DNA from: Nocardioides oceani
Lineage (GTDB): Bacteria > Actinomycetota > Actinomycetes > Propionibacteriales > Nocardioidaceae
DNA: 64,000 nt
NCBI RefSeq assembly: GCF_030412965.1
Contig: NZ_JAUHJQ010000004.1
Location: 285,580 to 349,579, forward strand
Direction: 5' to 3'
The position numbers were made by a program, and so were the translations under genes. A model generated the notes under the pieces. It ran no database searches, was not told the DNA's origin, and was given only the letters and a program-made list of their open reading frames with translations. Every line of letters starts with the position of its first letter. Within the stretch, counting starts at the first letter, position 1. Below, in pieces: positions 9,198-22,075 of the stretch.

Positions 9198-9566
9198 TCA
9201 GAGCACCTCCGGCGCGAGCGAGATGATCTTCATGAACTTCTTCTCGCGCAGCTCACGGCCCACGGGGCCGAAGATGCGGGTGCCTCGCGGCTCGCCGTCG
9301 TTCTTGAGGATCACCGCGGCGTTCTCGTCGAAGCGGATGTACGAGCCGTCGGCGCGGCGGCGCTCCTTGACGGTGCGCACGACGACGGCCTTGACGACGT
9401 CACCCTTCTTGACGTTGCCACCGGGGATCGCGTCCTTCACGGTGGCGACGATGACGTCGCCGATACCGGCGTAGCGCCGACCCGAGCCGCCGAGAACACG
9501 GATGCAGAGGATCTCCTTCGCACCGGTGTTGTCGGCGACCTTGAGTCGCGACTCCTGCTGGATCAT
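9198..9566 (-). CDS. rplN: 50S ribosomal protein L14
   Basis: A 122-aa protein forming bridge B8 with 16S rRNA. The sequence is nearly invariant in bacteria: [28 protein letters not shown] at the start and [16 protein letters not shown] at the end. It is the first gene of the classic spc operon. The 97-bp gap upstream of it holds two hairpins. Confidence 0.98.
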   Translation of the reverse strand: MIQQESRLKVADNTGAKEILCIRVLGGSGRRYAGIGDVIVATVKDAIPGGNVKKGDVVKAVVVRTVKERRRADGSYIRFDENAAVILKNDGEPRGTRIFGPVGRELREKKFMKIISLAPEVL

Positions 9567-9593
9567 CAGTTTCTCCTGGTTGTCGTGCCGGTT

Positions 9594-9616
9594 CTCGGCG
9601 ACTCACGGTCGCCGAG
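9594..9616 (-). terminator. Hairpin 1 at the S10/spc junction (rplN leader side)
   Basis: A perfect 9-bp stem CTCGGCGAC/GTCGCCGAG with a 5-nt loop lies between rpsQ and rplN. This is the classical boundary of the S10 and spc operons. Its role may be termination, an RNA processing site or regulatory-protein binding. Confidence 0.4.
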
Positions 9617-9637
9617 CCTGGCCGAACTTGTCGTGGA

Positions 9638-9660
9638 CCTCCCGCCGGTGGGCGGGGAGG
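9638..9660 (-). terminator. Hairpin 2 at the S10/spc junction, just after rpsQ
   Basis: A stem of CCTCCCGCC with GGCGGGGAGG (one bulged G) and a 4-nt loop starts 3 bp after the rpsQ stop codon on the transcribed strand. It may be a partial terminator or processing signal between the S10 and spc gene blocks. Confidence 0.4.
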
Positions 9661-9663
9661 GTG

Positions 9664-9939
9664 CTACTTGGCCTTCTCGAGGATCTGGACGACGCGCCAG
9701 CGCTTGGTCGCCGACAGCGGGCGGGTCTCCATGAGGAGGACGCGGTCACCGATGCCGCACTCGTTGGCCTCGTCGTGCGCCTTGAGCTTGCTCGTGCGGC
9801 GCATGACCTTGCCGTACAGCGCGTGCTTGACACGGTCCTCGACGGACACGACGACCGTCTTGTCCATCTTGTCGCTGACGACCAGGCCCTCGCGGACCTT
9901 GCGGGAGCTGCGCTCCACGGTCGGGGTCTGCTCGCTCAT
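9664..9939 (-). CDS. rpsQ: 30S ribosomal protein S17
   Basis: A 91-aa OB-fold 16S rRNA-binding protein. The core [19 protein letters not shown] is followed by [30 protein letters not shown], which is diagnostic. The ATG at 9939 overlaps the rpmC stop as ATGA. The frame continues upstream, but that extension lies out of frame across rpmC. It is the last gene of the S10 block. Confidence 0.96.
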   Translation of the reverse strand: MSEQTPTVERSSRKVREGLVVSDKMDKTVVVSVEDRVKHALYGKVMRRTSKLKAHDEANECGIGDRVLLMETRPLSATKRWRVVQILEKAK

Positions 9940-10181
9940 GCGGCACCATCCTCGTTGTCGGTCCCGGGCGCCGTGCGGATGCCGAGCTCGCGCTCGCGCA
10001 CCACGGTGTAGATCCGGGCGATGTCCTTCTTGACCGTGCGGAGCCGGCCGTGGCTCTCCAGCTGGCCGGTGGCCGCCTGGAACCGGAGGTTGAACAGCTC
10101 CTCCTTGGCCTCGCGCAGCTTCGCCTCGAGGTCGACGTCGTTGAGCTCGTCGAGCTCGTGGGCCTTGGTGCTGTTGGCCAT
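9936..10181 (-). CDS. rpmC: 50S ribosomal protein L29
   Basis: An 81-aa two-helix protein at the nascent-chain exit tunnel, where it docks SRP and trigger factor. It has the L29 signature [30 protein letters not shown] and [14 protein letters not shown]. The tail after residue 68 is longer and acidic compared with E. coli, as in other actinobacteria. It is coupled on both sides: one base shared with rplP and a 4-nt overlap with rpsQ. Confidence 0.96.
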   Translation of the reverse strand: MANSTKAHELDELNDVDLEAKLREAKEELFNLRFQAATGQLESHGRLRTVKKDIARIYTVVRERELGIRTAPGTDNEDGAA

Positions 10182-10600
10182 CAGAATTCACCCGCCTCTC
10201 GCGAGATGAACCGGCACTTCATCGGGAGCTTGTGCATCGCGCGGCGCATGGCCTCGCGGGCGACGTCCTCGGAGACACCGGAGAGTTCGAACATGACGCG
10301 GCCGGGCTTGACGTTCGCCACCCACCACTCGGGGGAGCCCTTGCCGGAACCCATGCGGGTCTCGGCCGGCTTCTTGGTCAGCGGACGGTCCGGGTAGATG
10401 TTGATCCACACCTTGCCGCCACGCTTGATGTGACGGGTCATCGCGATACGCGCCGACTCGATCTGGCGGTTGGTCACGTAGTGACCCTCGACCGCCTGGA
10501 TGCCGAAGTCGCCGAAGGCGAGCTTCGTGCCACCCTTCGCGACACCGGTCCGCTTGGGGTGGTGCTGCTTGCGGTGCTTGACACGACGGGGCATCAGCAT
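10181..10600 (-). CDS. rplP: 50S ribosomal protein L16
   Basis: A 139-aa protein essential for 50S maturation and A-site tRNA positioning. It begins [24 protein letters not shown] and contains [26 protein letters not shown]. The ATG at 10600 (MLMPRR) is preferred over the one two codons later because it matches the common start. It lies 4 bp after rpsC. Confidence 0.97.
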   Translation of the reverse strand: MLMPRRVKHRKQHHPKRTGVAKGGTKLAFGDFGIQAVEGHYVTNRQIESARIAMTRHIKRGGKVWINIYPDRPLTKKPAETRMGSGKGSPEWWVANVKPGRVMFELSGVSEDVAREAMRRAMHKLPMKCRFISREAGEF

Positions 10601-10604
10601 GAGG

Positions 10605-11444
10605 TCAGCCCTCCTGGGTCTCGGCCGGGGTCGTGGCCTGGGCGGTGTCGCCGCCGGCCGGCGCCTCGGTCACGGCCGGGGCGTCGCCGCCACGGTCGGC
10701 ACGGGTAGGACGGTCACCGCGCGAGCCACGGCTCGGGCGCTCGCCGCCACGGGACGGACGGCCGCCGCGGCCGGGGACACCGGCGCGGGCAGCGGCCTGG
10801 GCCTGGCGCTCGGCACGGCTGCCGGAGACCTCGCCCTTGTAGATCCAGACCTTGACGCCGATGCGGCCGAAGGTCGTGCGGGCCTCGTAGAAGCCGTAGT
10901 CGATGTCCGCGCGCAGGGTGTGCAGCGGGACGCGACCCTCGCGGTAGAACTCGGTCCGCGACATCTCGGCGCCGTTGAGGCGGCCCGAGCACTGGATCCG
11001 GATGCCCTTGGCACCCGAGCGCATGGTCGTCTGCATCGCCTTGCGCATCGCGCGGCGGAACTGCACACGGCCCGAGAGCTGCTCGGCGACGCCCTGGGCG
11101 ACCAGCTGCGCGTCGACCTCGGGGCTCTTGACCTCGAGGATGTTCAGCTGCACCTGCTTGCCGGTGAGCTTCTCCAGCTCGCCGCGGATGCGGTCGGCCT
11201 CGGCGCCACGGCGACCGATGACGATGCCCGGACGCGCGGTGTGGATGTCGACGCGGACCCGGTCACGGGTGCGCTCGATCTCGACCTTGGAGATGCCGGC
11301 CCGCTCCATGCCCTTGGAGAGCAGCTTGCGGATCGCGACGTCCTCGCCGACGTAGGACTTGTACAGCTTGTCGGCGTACCAGCGCGACTTGTGGTCGGTG
11401 GAGATGCCGAGGCGGAAGCCGTTCGGGTTGATCTTCTGGCCCAT
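10605..11444 (-). CDS. rpsC: 30S ribosomal protein S3
   Basis: A 279-aa protein of the mRNA entry tunnel with a KH domain. It starts [15 protein letters not shown] at ATG 11444, sharing one base with the rplV stop. The KH motif [16 protein letters not shown] lies near residue 68, and the C-terminal S3 domain carries [22 protein letters not shown]. From about residue 220 a low-complexity Gly/Arg/Pro tail ([20 protein letters not shown]) extends it beyond the E. coli length of 233, as is common in Actinobacteria. Confidence 0.96.
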   Translation of the reverse strand: MGQKINPNGFRLGISTDHKSRWYADKLYKSYVGEDVAIRKLLSKGMERAGISKVEIERTRDRVRVDIHTARPGIVIGRRGAEADRIRGELEKLTGKQVQLNILEVKSPEVDAQLVAQGVAEQLSGRVQFRRAMRKAMQTTMRSGAKGIRIQCSGRLNGAEMSRTEFYREGRVPLHTLRADIDYGFYEARTTFGRIGVKVWIYKGEVSGSRAERQAQAAARAGVPGRGGRPSRGGERPSRGSRGDRPTRADRGGDAPAVTEAPAGGDTAQATTPAETQEG

Positions 11445-11884
11445 CAGGCACTCTTTCCGTTCTTCCGGGCGGTCTTCTTCGCCGCGACCACGGCAGCCGG
11501 CTGGACGACCAGCGTGATGTGGCTCGTGCGCTTGTTGATGCGCGTCGCACGACCCTGGGCGCGGGGGCGCCACCGCTTCATCGTCGGACCCTCGTCGACC
11601 TGCGCGACCGAGACGACCAGGTCGGCCCGCTCGAGGCCCTCGGTGGTCTCGGCGTTCGCGACGGCGCTCTCGAGGACCTTGTAGACGGTCTCGGAGGCGG
11701 CCTGGGGCGCGAACTGGAGCAGGGCGAGCGCCTCATCGACGCCCATGCCGCGGACCATGTCCACGACACGACGCGCCTTCATCGGCGTGATCCGCGTGAA
11801 GCGGGCGCTGGCGAACGCGCCCGGCTGGTCGCCGAGGAGCGACTCGCGGCGCGCGCTCGTGCGCTGACGTTCGGTGACACTCAT
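11444..11884 (-). CDS. rplV: 50S ribosomal protein L22
   Basis: A 146-aa protein lining the exit tunnel; its beta hairpin is a known macrolide-resistance site. The core [21 protein letters not shown] begins near residue 27, after an N-terminal extension rich in Arg and Ser. The hairpin region [21 protein letters not shown] is intact, with no macrolide-type deletion. An Ala/Lys-rich C-terminal tail is also present. It overlaps rpsS by 4 nt and rpsC by 1 nt. Confidence 0.96.
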   Translation of the reverse strand: MSVTERQRTSARRESLLGDQPGAFASARFTRITPMKARRVVDMVRGMGVDEALALLQFAPQAASETVYKVLESAVANAETTEGLERADLVVSVAQVDEGPTMKRWRPRAQGRATRINKRTSHITLVVQPAAVVAAKKTARKNGKSA

Positions 11885-12162
11885 CGACGGCGTCCCTTCC
11901 GGTCTTCCTTGACGTGCCCGCGGTACGTGCGGGTCGGGGCGAACTCGCCGAGCTTGTGGCCGACCATCGAGTCGGTCACGAAGACCGGCACGTGCTTGCG
12001 GCCGTCGTGGACGGCGATCGTGTGGCCGATCATCGCCGGGACGATCATCGAGCGGCGCGACCAGGTCTTGATGACGTTGTGGGTGCCCTTGTCGTTCTCG
12101 GCGTCCACCTTCTTCATCAGGTGGTCGTCGACGAAGGGGCCCTTCTTCAGGCTGCGAGGCAT
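11881..12162 (-). CDS. rpsS: 30S ribosomal protein S19
   Basis: A 93-aa protein of the 30S head that binds 16S rRNA with S13. It is highly conserved from [19 protein letters not shown] through [46 protein letters not shown]. It starts 5 bp after rplB and overlaps rplV by 4 nt (ATGA). Confidence 0.98.
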   Translation of the reverse strand: MPRSLKKGPFVDDHLMKKVDAENDKGTHNVIKTWSRRSMIVPAMIGHTIAVHDGRKHVPVFVTDSMVGHKLGEFAPTRTYRGHVKEDRKGRRR

Positions 12163-12167
12163 GTCAG

Positions 12168-13004
<837 letters not shown>

Positions 13005-13035
13005 TTAGCTCAGTCCTCTAGTCCTGGGTGCCCGG

Positions 13036-13341
13036 TCAGGAGACCGGACCTCCGAAGATGTCGATGCGGTGGCCCTCGGCGAGGCTGACGATCGCGCGCT
13101 TGGTGTCCTTGCGCTTGCCGGTGCCCGTGCGGGTGCGGCGCGTCTTGCCGGGGCGGTTGATCGTGTTCACGGAGGTGACCTTGACGCCGAAGACCTTCTC
13201 GACCGCGATCTTGATCTCGGTCTTGTTGGCGTCGGGGCGCACCAGGAACGTGTACTTGTTCGCGTCGAGGAGCCCGTAGCTCTTCTCCGAGACGACCGGC
13301 GCGAGCAGGATGTCGCGGTGGTCCTTGTGCAGGGTGCTCAC
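13036..13341 (-). CDS. rplW: 50S ribosomal protein L23
   Basis: A 101-aa exit-tunnel protein and docking site for trigger factor and SRP. The GTG at 13341 overlaps the rplD stop as GTGA and gives [20 protein letters not shown]. The conserved [26 protein letters not shown] follows. The frame is open far upstream, but that region lies across rplD out of frame. Confidence 0.96.
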   Translation of the reverse strand: MSTLHKDHRDILLAPVVSEKSYGLLDANKYTFLVRPDANKTEIKIAVEKVFGVKVTSVNTINRPGKTRRTRTGTGKRKDTKRAIVSLAEGHRIDIFGGPVS

Positions 13342-14009
13342 TGGGAGACCTCCTCGTTCTGCGCGTCGGCGGCCGGGGCCTCGACGATGGTGGCCTTGCG
13401 CTCGGAGGCGCGGGCGGCACCGGTGACGAACGCGTCGTACGCGCCCTGGGTGAAGACCACGTCGTCGGCGGCCAGCACGTCGTAGGTGTTGAGCTGGTCG
13501 ACGGCGACGATGTGCACCTCGGGGACGTTGCGCAGCGACAGCCAGGTGAGGGTGTCGGCGCGCTCGAGGACCACGAGGAAGCGGCGGCGCGTGCTCAGGC
13601 CGGTCAGCGCGGCGAGGGCGGCCTTGGTGGAGGGCTTGGCGCCCTCGACGATGCCCTCGACGACGTGGATGCGGTCGTTGCGTGCCCGGTCGGAGAGGGC
13701 ACCGCGCAGGGCGGCGGCCTTCATCTTCTTGGGGGTGCGCTGGTCGTAGCTGCGCGGCTGCGGGCCGTGGACGGTGCCACCGCCGGCGAACTGCGGAGCG
13801 CGGGTCGAGCCCTGACGGGCGCGGCCGGTGCCCTTCTGCTTGTAGGGCTTGCGGCCACCACCGCGGACCTCGCCGCGGGTCTTGGTGGCGTGCGTGCCCT
13901 GGCGGGCAGCGGCCTGCTGGGCGACGACGACCTGGTGGATCAGCGGGACGTTGACGGCAACGTCGAAGATCTCGGCAGGAAGGTCGACCTTGACGGTCTT
14001 GGCGGCCAT
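13338..14009 (-). CDS. rplD: 50S ribosomal protein L4
   Basis: A 223-aa protein with a tunnel-lining loop. In E. coli L4 also autoregulates the S10 operon by attenuation and translational control. The loop region [24 protein letters not shown] is intact, with no macrolide-resistance change evident. The C-terminus has an acidic tail ([14 protein letters not shown]). It starts 2 bp after rplC and overlaps rplW by 4 nt. Confidence 0.97.
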   Translation of the reverse strand: MAAKTVKVDLPAEIFDVAVNVPLIHQVVVAQQAAARQGTHATKTRGEVRGGGRKPYKQKGTGRARQGSTRAPQFAGGGTVHGPQPRSYDQRTPKKMKAAALRGALSDRARNDRIHVVEGIVEGAKPSTKAALAALTGLSTRRRFLVVLERADTLTWLSLRNVPEVHIVAVDQLNTYDVLAADDVVFTQGAYDAFVTGAARASERKATIVEAPAADAQNEEVSQ

Positions 14010-14011
14010 GC

Positions 14012-14686
14012 TCAGGCCTCCTTGCCAGTAGAGAGAGCAGAGTTCTTGGCGGCCGAGCGGAGGACCACGAGGCCACCCTTCGGGCCGGGGACGGCGCCCT
14101 TGAGGAGGATCAGGCCCTTCTCGACGTCGACGGCGTGGATGGTGACGCCCTGGGTGGTGACGGTGTCGTTACCCATGCGGCCCGACATCCGGGTGCCCTT
14201 GAACACGTGGCCCGGCGTGGCGCAGGCGCCGATCGAGCCGGGCTTGCGGTGGTTGCGGTGGGCACCGTGCGAGGCGGAGACACCGGAGAAGCCGTGACGC
14301 TTCATCGTGCCGGCGAAGCCCTTGCCCTTGCTCGTGCCCGTCACGTCGATCTCCTCGCCGGCGGCGAAGGTGTCGACGGAGAGCTCCTGGCCCACGGTGT
14401 ACGACGTGGCGTCGGCCGTGCGGATCTCGAGCAGGTGGCGGCGGGGAGTCGTGCCGGCCTTGGCGAAGTGCCCGGCCTGCGGCTTGGTGACCTTGCGGCC
14501 CTCGATCTCGCCGAAGCCGACCTGGACGGCGTTGTAGCCGTCGGTCTCGGGGGTGCGGACCTGGGTCACGACGTTGGTCGCGGCAGCGACCACGGTGACG
14601 GGGACGACGCGGTTGTTCTCGTCCCAGAGCTGGGTCATGCCGAGCTTGGTGCCCAGCAGGCCCTTCACGTTGCGTTCGATAGTCAT
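14012..14686 (-). CDS. rplC: 50S ribosomal protein L3
   Basis: A 224-aa assembly-initiator protein reaching to the peptidyl-transferase centre. It begins with [20 protein letters not shown] and carries the conserved [13 protein letters not shown] and [23 protein letters not shown] blocks. It lies 11 bp after rpsJ and 2 bp before rplD. Confidence 0.98.
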   Translation of the reverse strand: MTIERNVKGLLGTKLGMTQLWDENNRVVPVTVVAAATNVVTQVRTPETDGYNAVQVGFGEIEGRKVTKPQAGHFAKAGTTPRRHLLEIRTADATSYTVGQELSVDTFAAGEEIDVTGTSKGKGFAGTMKRHGFSGVSASHGAHRNHRKPGSIGACATPGHVFKGTRMSGRMGNDTVTTQGVTIHAVDVEKGLILLKGAVPGPKGGLVVLRSAAKNSALSTGKEA

Positions 14687-14697
14687 CTCGTCAGACC

Positions 14698-15006
14698 TCA
14701 GAGCTTGATCTCGATGTCGACGCCGGCCGGGAGGTCGAGGCGCATGAGCGAGTCGACGGTCTTCGGCGTGGGGTCGATGATGTCGATGAGGCGCTTGTGC
14801 GTGCGCATCTCGAAGTGCTCGCGGGAGTCCTTGTACTTGTGCGGCGAGCGGATGACGACGAAGACGTTCTTCTCCGTCGGCAGCGGCACCGGGCCGGCCA
14901 CGCGGGCGCCCGTGCGGGTCACCGTGTCAACGATCTTCCGCGCCGAGGTGTCGATCACCTCGTGGTCATAGGCCTTGAGCCTGATGCGGATCTTCTGTCC
15001 CGCCAT
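14698..15006 (-). CDS. rpsJ: 30S ribosomal protein S10
   Basis: A 102-aa protein of the 30S head that also acts as NusE in antitermination. Its sequence [21 protein letters not shown] to [14 protein letters not shown] is canonical. It is the promoter-proximal gene of the S10 cluster. A 409-bp untranslated region lies upstream, holding a candidate promoter and an element shared with the rpsL leader. Confidence 0.98.
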   Translation of the reverse strand: MAGQKIRIRLKAYDHEVIDTSARKIVDTVTRTGARVAGPVPLPTEKNVFVVIRSPHKYKDSREHFEMRTHKRLIDIIDPTPKTVDSLMRLDLPAGVDIEIKL

Positions 15007-15105
15007 AGGTCTCTCTCGTCCTTACTTCTCATCTGCCGCGTGCATGTCCCGGGACGTCCCCCGGTTTGGGTCGGTCCCGCCCTGGCCCCACCATCCTCGA
15101 CCCCG

Positions 15106-15128
15106 GCCCCCGCGGTCGGGCGTGTCGC
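15106..15128 (-). promoter_or_regulatory. Twin r-protein leader element, copy 1 (rpsJ)
   Basis: On the minus strand this 23-nt block starts GCGACACGCCCGACC and ends in CGGGGGC. It matches 20678-20700 upstream of rpsL with one mismatch. The identical 15-mer starts 108 nt before the first base of the rpsJ start codon, exactly as in the rpsL copy. The function is unknown; a promoter or leader control element is inferred. Confidence 0.6.
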
Positions 15129-15335
15129 GACCTCTGGACGTGACACAGGACCGGGATCCTGCTGGGTTTCGGTGCTGGCACCCGACGGTTCGTCGGGCTG
15201 ATCGGGTCTCCTGGTCCGGTGCGGCGCACAGCCGACCACCGAAGCTCGTTCCGACCCGGCGGACCGGGGATGAGGAGACGCGATTCAGAAGTCAAGATGT
15301 GCCGCACCCCGGCGACCCGCCGGAGCAACCGGACC

Positions 15336-15364
15336 ATCTTGGCAGAGATCGGGGACGGGACCAA
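15336..15364 (-). promoter_or_regulatory. rpsJ: Candidate promoter of the S10 operon
   Basis: On the minus strand TTGGTC is followed, 17 nt later, by CAAGAT. These are plausible -35 and -10 hexamers for the housekeeping sigma factor. It would give a leader of about 320 nt before rpsJ. Judged by eye only. Confidence 0.35.
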
Positions 15365-15415
15365 ATCGCCCGGGCACTACCCGGTGCCGCACTCCGACGG
15401 CGTACGACACGCCGG

Positions 15416-16138
15416 TCAGGTCCGCCGGTAGCACAGGTCGGTGATCGTCCGCCCCGCCTCGACGCCCTTGCGCTCGAAGCGGGTGACCGGGCGGTCGGCC
15501 CACCGCTCGACGACGCCGCCCTCGAGCGACGGCTCCGCGCCGAGCACCTCGATCATCTGCTCGGCGTAGTCGGCCCAGTCGGTGGCCAGGCGCCAGATCG
15601 CTCCGGGCCGCAGCCGGCTGGCGGCCAGCCGCGCGAAGTCGGCCGACACCAGGCGACGCTTGTGGTGGCGCGCCTTGCGCCACGGGTCGGGGAAGAACGT
15701 CCACAGCTCCTCGACGCTCCCCTCCCCCAGCAGGTGCTCCATCGACCAGACCGCGTCGACCCCGCAGAGCCGGACGTTGTCGGCGCCGGCGTCGGCGAGC
15801 TTCCAGAGCGTGTCGGCCACGCCGGGGCGCCAGACCTCGAAGGCGAGCACGTCGTGAGCCGGTCGGGCGGCCGCCAGCGCGGCGGTCGCCTCACCGACGC
15901 CCGACCCGATCTCGACGACCAGCGGGGCGCGGCGGCCGAACCACCGCTCGAGGGAGAAGCCGGGGCGGTCGACCGCCTCGTCGGGGATCACCCACCGCTC
16001 CTGGTGCGCCGCCCACGCCTCGGCCTGCCGGGGGGTGAACCGGCTTCCCCGGCGGGAGTAGCTGAGCACCTCGCGCATCCGCCGACCGTCCTCGGTCAGC
16101 TTGTGGTGCGGGCGGGCGGGGGTGACGGGGCGCTCCAT
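15416..16138 (-). CDS. trmB: tRNA (guanine-N7-)-methyltransferase
   Basis: A 240-aa SAM-dependent enzyme that methylates G46 of tRNA variable loops. The SAM-binding strand VVEIGSGVGEATAALAA, then FEVWRPGV, and the family signature FFPDPWRKARHHKRRLV near residue 150 are diagnostic. About 45 N-terminal residues precede the methyltransferase fold, as in other actinobacterial TrmB. It lies between the tuf terminator and the S10 leader and is probably transcribed on its own. Confidence 0.93.
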   Translation of the reverse strand: MERPVTPARPHHKLTEDGRRMREVLSYSRRGSRFTPRQAEAWAAHQERWVIPDEAVDRPGFSLERWFGRRAPLVVEIGSGVGEATAALAAARPAHDVLAFEVWRPGVADTLWKLADAGADNVRLCGVDAVWSMEHLLGEGSVEELWTFFPDPWRKARHHKRRLVSADFARLAASRLRPGAIWRLATDWADYAEQMIEVLGAEPSLEGGVVERWADRPVTRFERKGVEAGRTITDLCYRRT

Positions 16139-16184
16139 GGTTCCTTCCGGGGCGGGGCTGGGCGGGGAGGGCTGTCGGGAAAGC

Positions 16185-16220
16185 AGATCGGCCCCGGACC
16201 ACAGGGTCCGGGGCCGATCT
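16185..16220 (-). terminator. Intrinsic terminator of the str operon (after tuf)
   Basis: A perfect 16-bp stem (AGATCGGCCCCGGACC and its complement) with a 4-nt loop starts 33 bp after the tuf stop on the transcribed strand. A short T-containing stretch (CTGCTTTCCC) follows it. This is the strongest terminator-like structure in the ribosomal region. Confidence 0.85.
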
Positions 16221-16252
16221 GGTGTGTCAGGTGCGGTCAGCGACCGCGGGGA

Positions 16253-17446
<1,194 letters not shown>

Positions 17447-17544
17447 GGTGGGCTCCTCCTGGTGTGGTTGTTACCTGACTCGTACTAGCTGGGTGGTGCC
17501 GAGGGTCCGGCCCCCGGACGATGTCGCCCGGGGACCGGCGAGGA

Positions 17545-19656
<2,112 letters not shown>

Positions 19657-19731
19657 GTTAGTCAGCGTCCCTTGAAAGAAGTGGGTGGTTGCGGGTGGAG
19701 CGGGGGCGACCTGCGCCGCCCCCGCCCGAGG

Positions 19732-20202
19732 TCACCAGCGGTAGTGCGCGAAGGCCTTGTTCGACTCGGCCATCTTGTGGGTGTCCTCACGCTTCTTCAC
19801 CGCGGCACCGAGGCCGTTGGAGGCGTCGAGGATCTCGTTCATCAGGCGCTCGGACATCGTCTTCTCGCGACGGTCCTGCGCGTAGCCGACGAGCCAGCGC
19901 AGCGCGAGCGTGGTGCCGCGCGTGCCCTTGACCTCGATCGGGACCTGGTAGGTCGCGCCACCGACACGGCGGGACTTGACCTCGATGGCCGGCTTGACGT
20001 TGTCCATCGCGCGCTTGAGCGTCACGACGGGGTCGGTGCCGGTCTTCTCGCGGCAGCCCTCGAGCGCCGAGTAGACGATGCGCTGCGCGACCTGCTTCTT
20101 GCCGTCCTGCAGCACCTTGGAGACGAGCTGGGAGACCAGCTGCGACCCGTAGACCGGGTCGACGTCGATCGGCCGCTTCGGGGCCGGACCCTTGCGCGGC
20201 AT
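19732..20202 (-). CDS. rpsG: 30S ribosomal protein S7
   Basis: A 156-aa head-assembly protein that binds 16S rRNA and in E. coli represses str-operon translation. It begins [23 protein letters not shown], carries [28 protein letters not shown], and ends [15 protein letters not shown]. It starts 1 bp after rpsL. Confidence 0.98.
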   Translation of the reverse strand: MPRKGPAPKRPIDVDPVYGSQLVSQLVSKVLQDGKKQVAQRIVYSALEGCREKTGTDPVVTLKRAMDNVKPAIEVKSRRVGGATYQVPIEVKGTRGTTLALRWLVGYAQDRREKTMSERLMNEILDASNGLGAAVKKREDTHKMAESNKAFAHYRW

Positions 20203-20203
20203 G

Positions 20204-20578
20204 TCAGCTCTTCTCCTTCTTCGCGCCGTAACGGCTGCGGGCCTGCTTGCGGTTCTTCACGCCCTGGGTGTCGAGCGTGCCGCGGATGATCTTGTAGCGG
20301 ACACCGGGGAGGTCCTTCACCCGGCCGCCGCGCACGAGCACGATCGAGTGCTCCTGCAGGTTGTGACCCACGCCCGGGATGTACGCCGTGACCTCGACGC
20401 CGCTGGACAGGCGCACGCGGGCGACCTTGCGGAGGGCGGAGTTCGGCTTCTTCGGGGTGGTCGTGTAGACGCGCGTGCAGACGCCTCGGCGCTGCGGCGA
20501 GCCCTTCAGGGCAGGCGTCTTGTTCTTCGACACCTTGTCCTGGCGGCCCTTGCGGACCAGCTGCTGAATGGTGGGCAC
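20204..20578 (-). CDS. rpsL: 30S ribosomal protein S12
   Basis: A 124-aa decoding-centre protein. The two loops that mutate to streptomycin resistance are wild type: [17 protein letters not shown] and [13 protein letters not shown] keep their lysines, which predicts sensitivity at this locus. The start is GTG 20578, preceded by a purine-rich GAAGGGGAA. It is the first gene of the str operon, with a 192-bp leader containing the twin element. Confidence 0.98.
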   Translation of the reverse strand: MPTIQQLVRKGRQDKVSKNKTPALKGSPQRRGVCTRVYTTTPKKPNSALRKVARVRLSSGVEVTAYIPGVGHNLQEHSIVLVRGGRVKDLPGVRYKIIRGTLDTQGVKNRKQARSRYGAKKEKS

Positions 20579-20677
20579 CGGGTGGTTCCCCTTCTTTGTC
20601 GGCTCTCAGTACGCGGCACGGTGCTGCGCACGATGTCCTGCTGGTGTGCCGGGTGGTGCTACCAACCGGCGCTGCTC

Positions 20678-20700
20678 GCCCCCGAGGTCGGGCGTGTCGC
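20678..20700 (-). promoter_or_regulatory. Twin r-protein leader element, copy 2 (rpsL)
   Basis: This copy matches the block at 15106-15128 in 22 of 23 positions, and its identical 15-mer core (GCGACACGCCCGACC on the minus strand) starts 108 nt upstream of the rpsL start codon's first base. That is the same spacing as in front of rpsJ. A possible -10-like TAGCAC occurs downstream of it. A 6-bp hairpin (GCCACC/GGTGGC) lies just upstream. Confidence 0.6.
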
Positions 20701-20770
20701 CCGGCACACGCCACCACCGAGGCGGTGGCGGGAGCATGCGCACCGGAGTCCGACGGTCCGTTCCCGCCGA

Positions 20771-22075
20771 CTACTTCCGAGCACGCGCAACGGCCTGGTT
20801 GTCCCAGACACGAGGACCGAGGTTACCCGCCGCCCCTACGGGGGTCAAAACGCGCGAGAGGCCTCCGGAGCGGGCCGCGTACCACAGCACCGCGAGCCCC
20901 ACGCCCAGCAGGGTGATCCCCCCTCCCCCGACCAGGGTCCAGCGGGCACCGAAGGTCTCGCCGACCCAGCCGACGACCGGCGCACCGAGCGGCGTCCCGC
21001 CCATGAAGATCATCAGGTACAGCGCCATCACCCGGCCCCGCAGCGCCGGCGCGGTCGAGACCTGCATCAGGGTGTTGGCGGCGGTGATCATCGTCAGCGC
21101 CGACAGGCCGAGCAGGGGCATCCACACCGCGAACGCGACGTACGTCGGCAGCAGCCCGGCGACGATCTCCGCGAGGCCGAAGAGCACCGCCGCGCCGACC
21201 ACGAGCCGCAGCCGCACGACGGGGCGCCGGGCCGCGAGCAGGGCACCGGTGAGCGAGCCGACCGCCATGTAGGTGCCCAGCAGGCCGTAGTCGGTCGCTC
21301 CCCTGCCGAACACGTCGGTGGCCATCAACGCGGAGGTCATCTGGAAGTTCAGGCCGAAGGTGCCGACGACGAAGACGACGATGAGGACCAGCACCAGGTC
21401 GGGCCGCCCGGCGACGTACCGCACCCCCTCGCGGACCATGCCGGGGTGGCGCCGCTGCACGGGCGCCGGGGTCAGCCGGCGCGGGTCCATGCCACGCAGG
21501 GCCAGGATCGGCGCGAGGTAGCTGACCGCGTTGGCCATGATCACCCAGCCGGTCGCCTCCGTCCCGCCGCCGAGCGCGCCGATGAGCACGCCGGCGAGCG
21601 CCGGCCCGACGACGCGGGCGGCGTTGAAGGACGCGGAGTTGAGCCCGACGGCGTTGGTGAGGTCGTCGGGCGTGACGATCTCGCTCACGAAGGACTGGCG
21701 CGCCGGGGCGTCCATCGCGGTGCCGATGCCGAAGACGAGGGCCAGCACGTAGACGTGCCAGACCTCTGCGGCACCGGTCGCGGCGAGCAGGCCGAGGACG
21801 AAGGCCGGCACCGCCATCATCACCTGGGTGACCTGGAGCAGCTGGCGCTTGGGGAACCGGTCGGCGACGACGCCGGCGAAGGGCGAGAGGAGCAGGGCGG
21901 GCAGGAACTGCAGACCGGTCGTGATGCCGACGGCGGTGCCGCCGTTGGTGGCCAGGTGCAGCACCAACCAGTCCTGGGCCACGCGCTGCATCCAGGTGCC
22001 GGTGTTCGAGACGACGGCGCCGGTCGCGTAGAGGCGGTAGTTGGGGTTGGCGAGGGAGCGGAAGGTGGGACTCAA
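20771..22075 (-). CDS. MFS transporter (EntS/MFS_3-like)
   Basis: A 434-aa major facilitator of the 12-helix EntS-like group, probably a drug or siderophore exporter. It begins SPTFRSLANPNYRLYATGAVVSNTGTWMQRVAQDWLVL, and the inter-helix loop carries VADRFPKRQLL. The start is the TTG at 22075 that overlaps the marR stop (TTGA), the same arrangement as adk/secY; upstream in-frame sequence lies across marR. Co-transcription with the MarR regulator points to efflux controlled by a ligand. The substrate is unknown. Confidence 0.88.
   Translation of the reverse strand: MSPTFRSLANPNYRLYATGAVVSNTGTWMQRVAQDWLVLHLATNGGTAVGITTGLQFLPALLLSPFAGVVADRFPKRQLLQVTQVMMAVPAFVLGLLAATGAAEVWHVYVLALVFGIGTAMDAPARQSFVSEIVTPDDLTNAVGLNSASFNAARVVGPALAGVLIGALGGGTEATGWVIMANAVSYLAPILALRGMDPRRLTPAPVQRRHPGMVREGVRYVAGRPDLVLVLIVVFVVGTFGLNFQMTSALMATDVFGRGATDYGLLGTYMAVGSLTGALLAARRPVVRLRLVVGAAVLFGLAEIVAGLLPTYVAFAVWMPLLGLSALTMITAANTLMQVSTAPALRGRVMALYLMIFMGGTPLGAPVVGWVGETFGARWTLVGGGGITLLGVGLAVLWYAARSGGLSRVLTPVGAAGNLGPRVWDNQAVARARK

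Larger units (their letters stand above)
15007..15415 (-). promoter_or_regulatory. S10 operon leader and promoter region (no gene)
   Basis: A 409-bp stretch between trmB and rpsJ without a credible coding region. It holds: a candidate promoter at 15336-15364; a 7-bp hairpin CCCGACG-GTT-CGTCGGG at 15181-15197; a 23-nt element at 15106-15128 repeated at the same distance upstream of rpsL; and a purine-rich stretch just before the rpsJ ATG. A long leader is in keeping with S10 operons, which are often autoregulated by L4. No L4-binding structure was verified here. Confidence 0.55.

Noticed and set aside
15114..15128. A classical -35 box (GCGACA) inside the twin element
   Set aside because: No -10 at 16-19 nt is found in either copy, so it is reported only as a conserved element.
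15007..15415. Small coding genes in the S10 leader
   Set aside because: The open frames here have no recognisable motif or supported start and overlap candidate regulatory elements.
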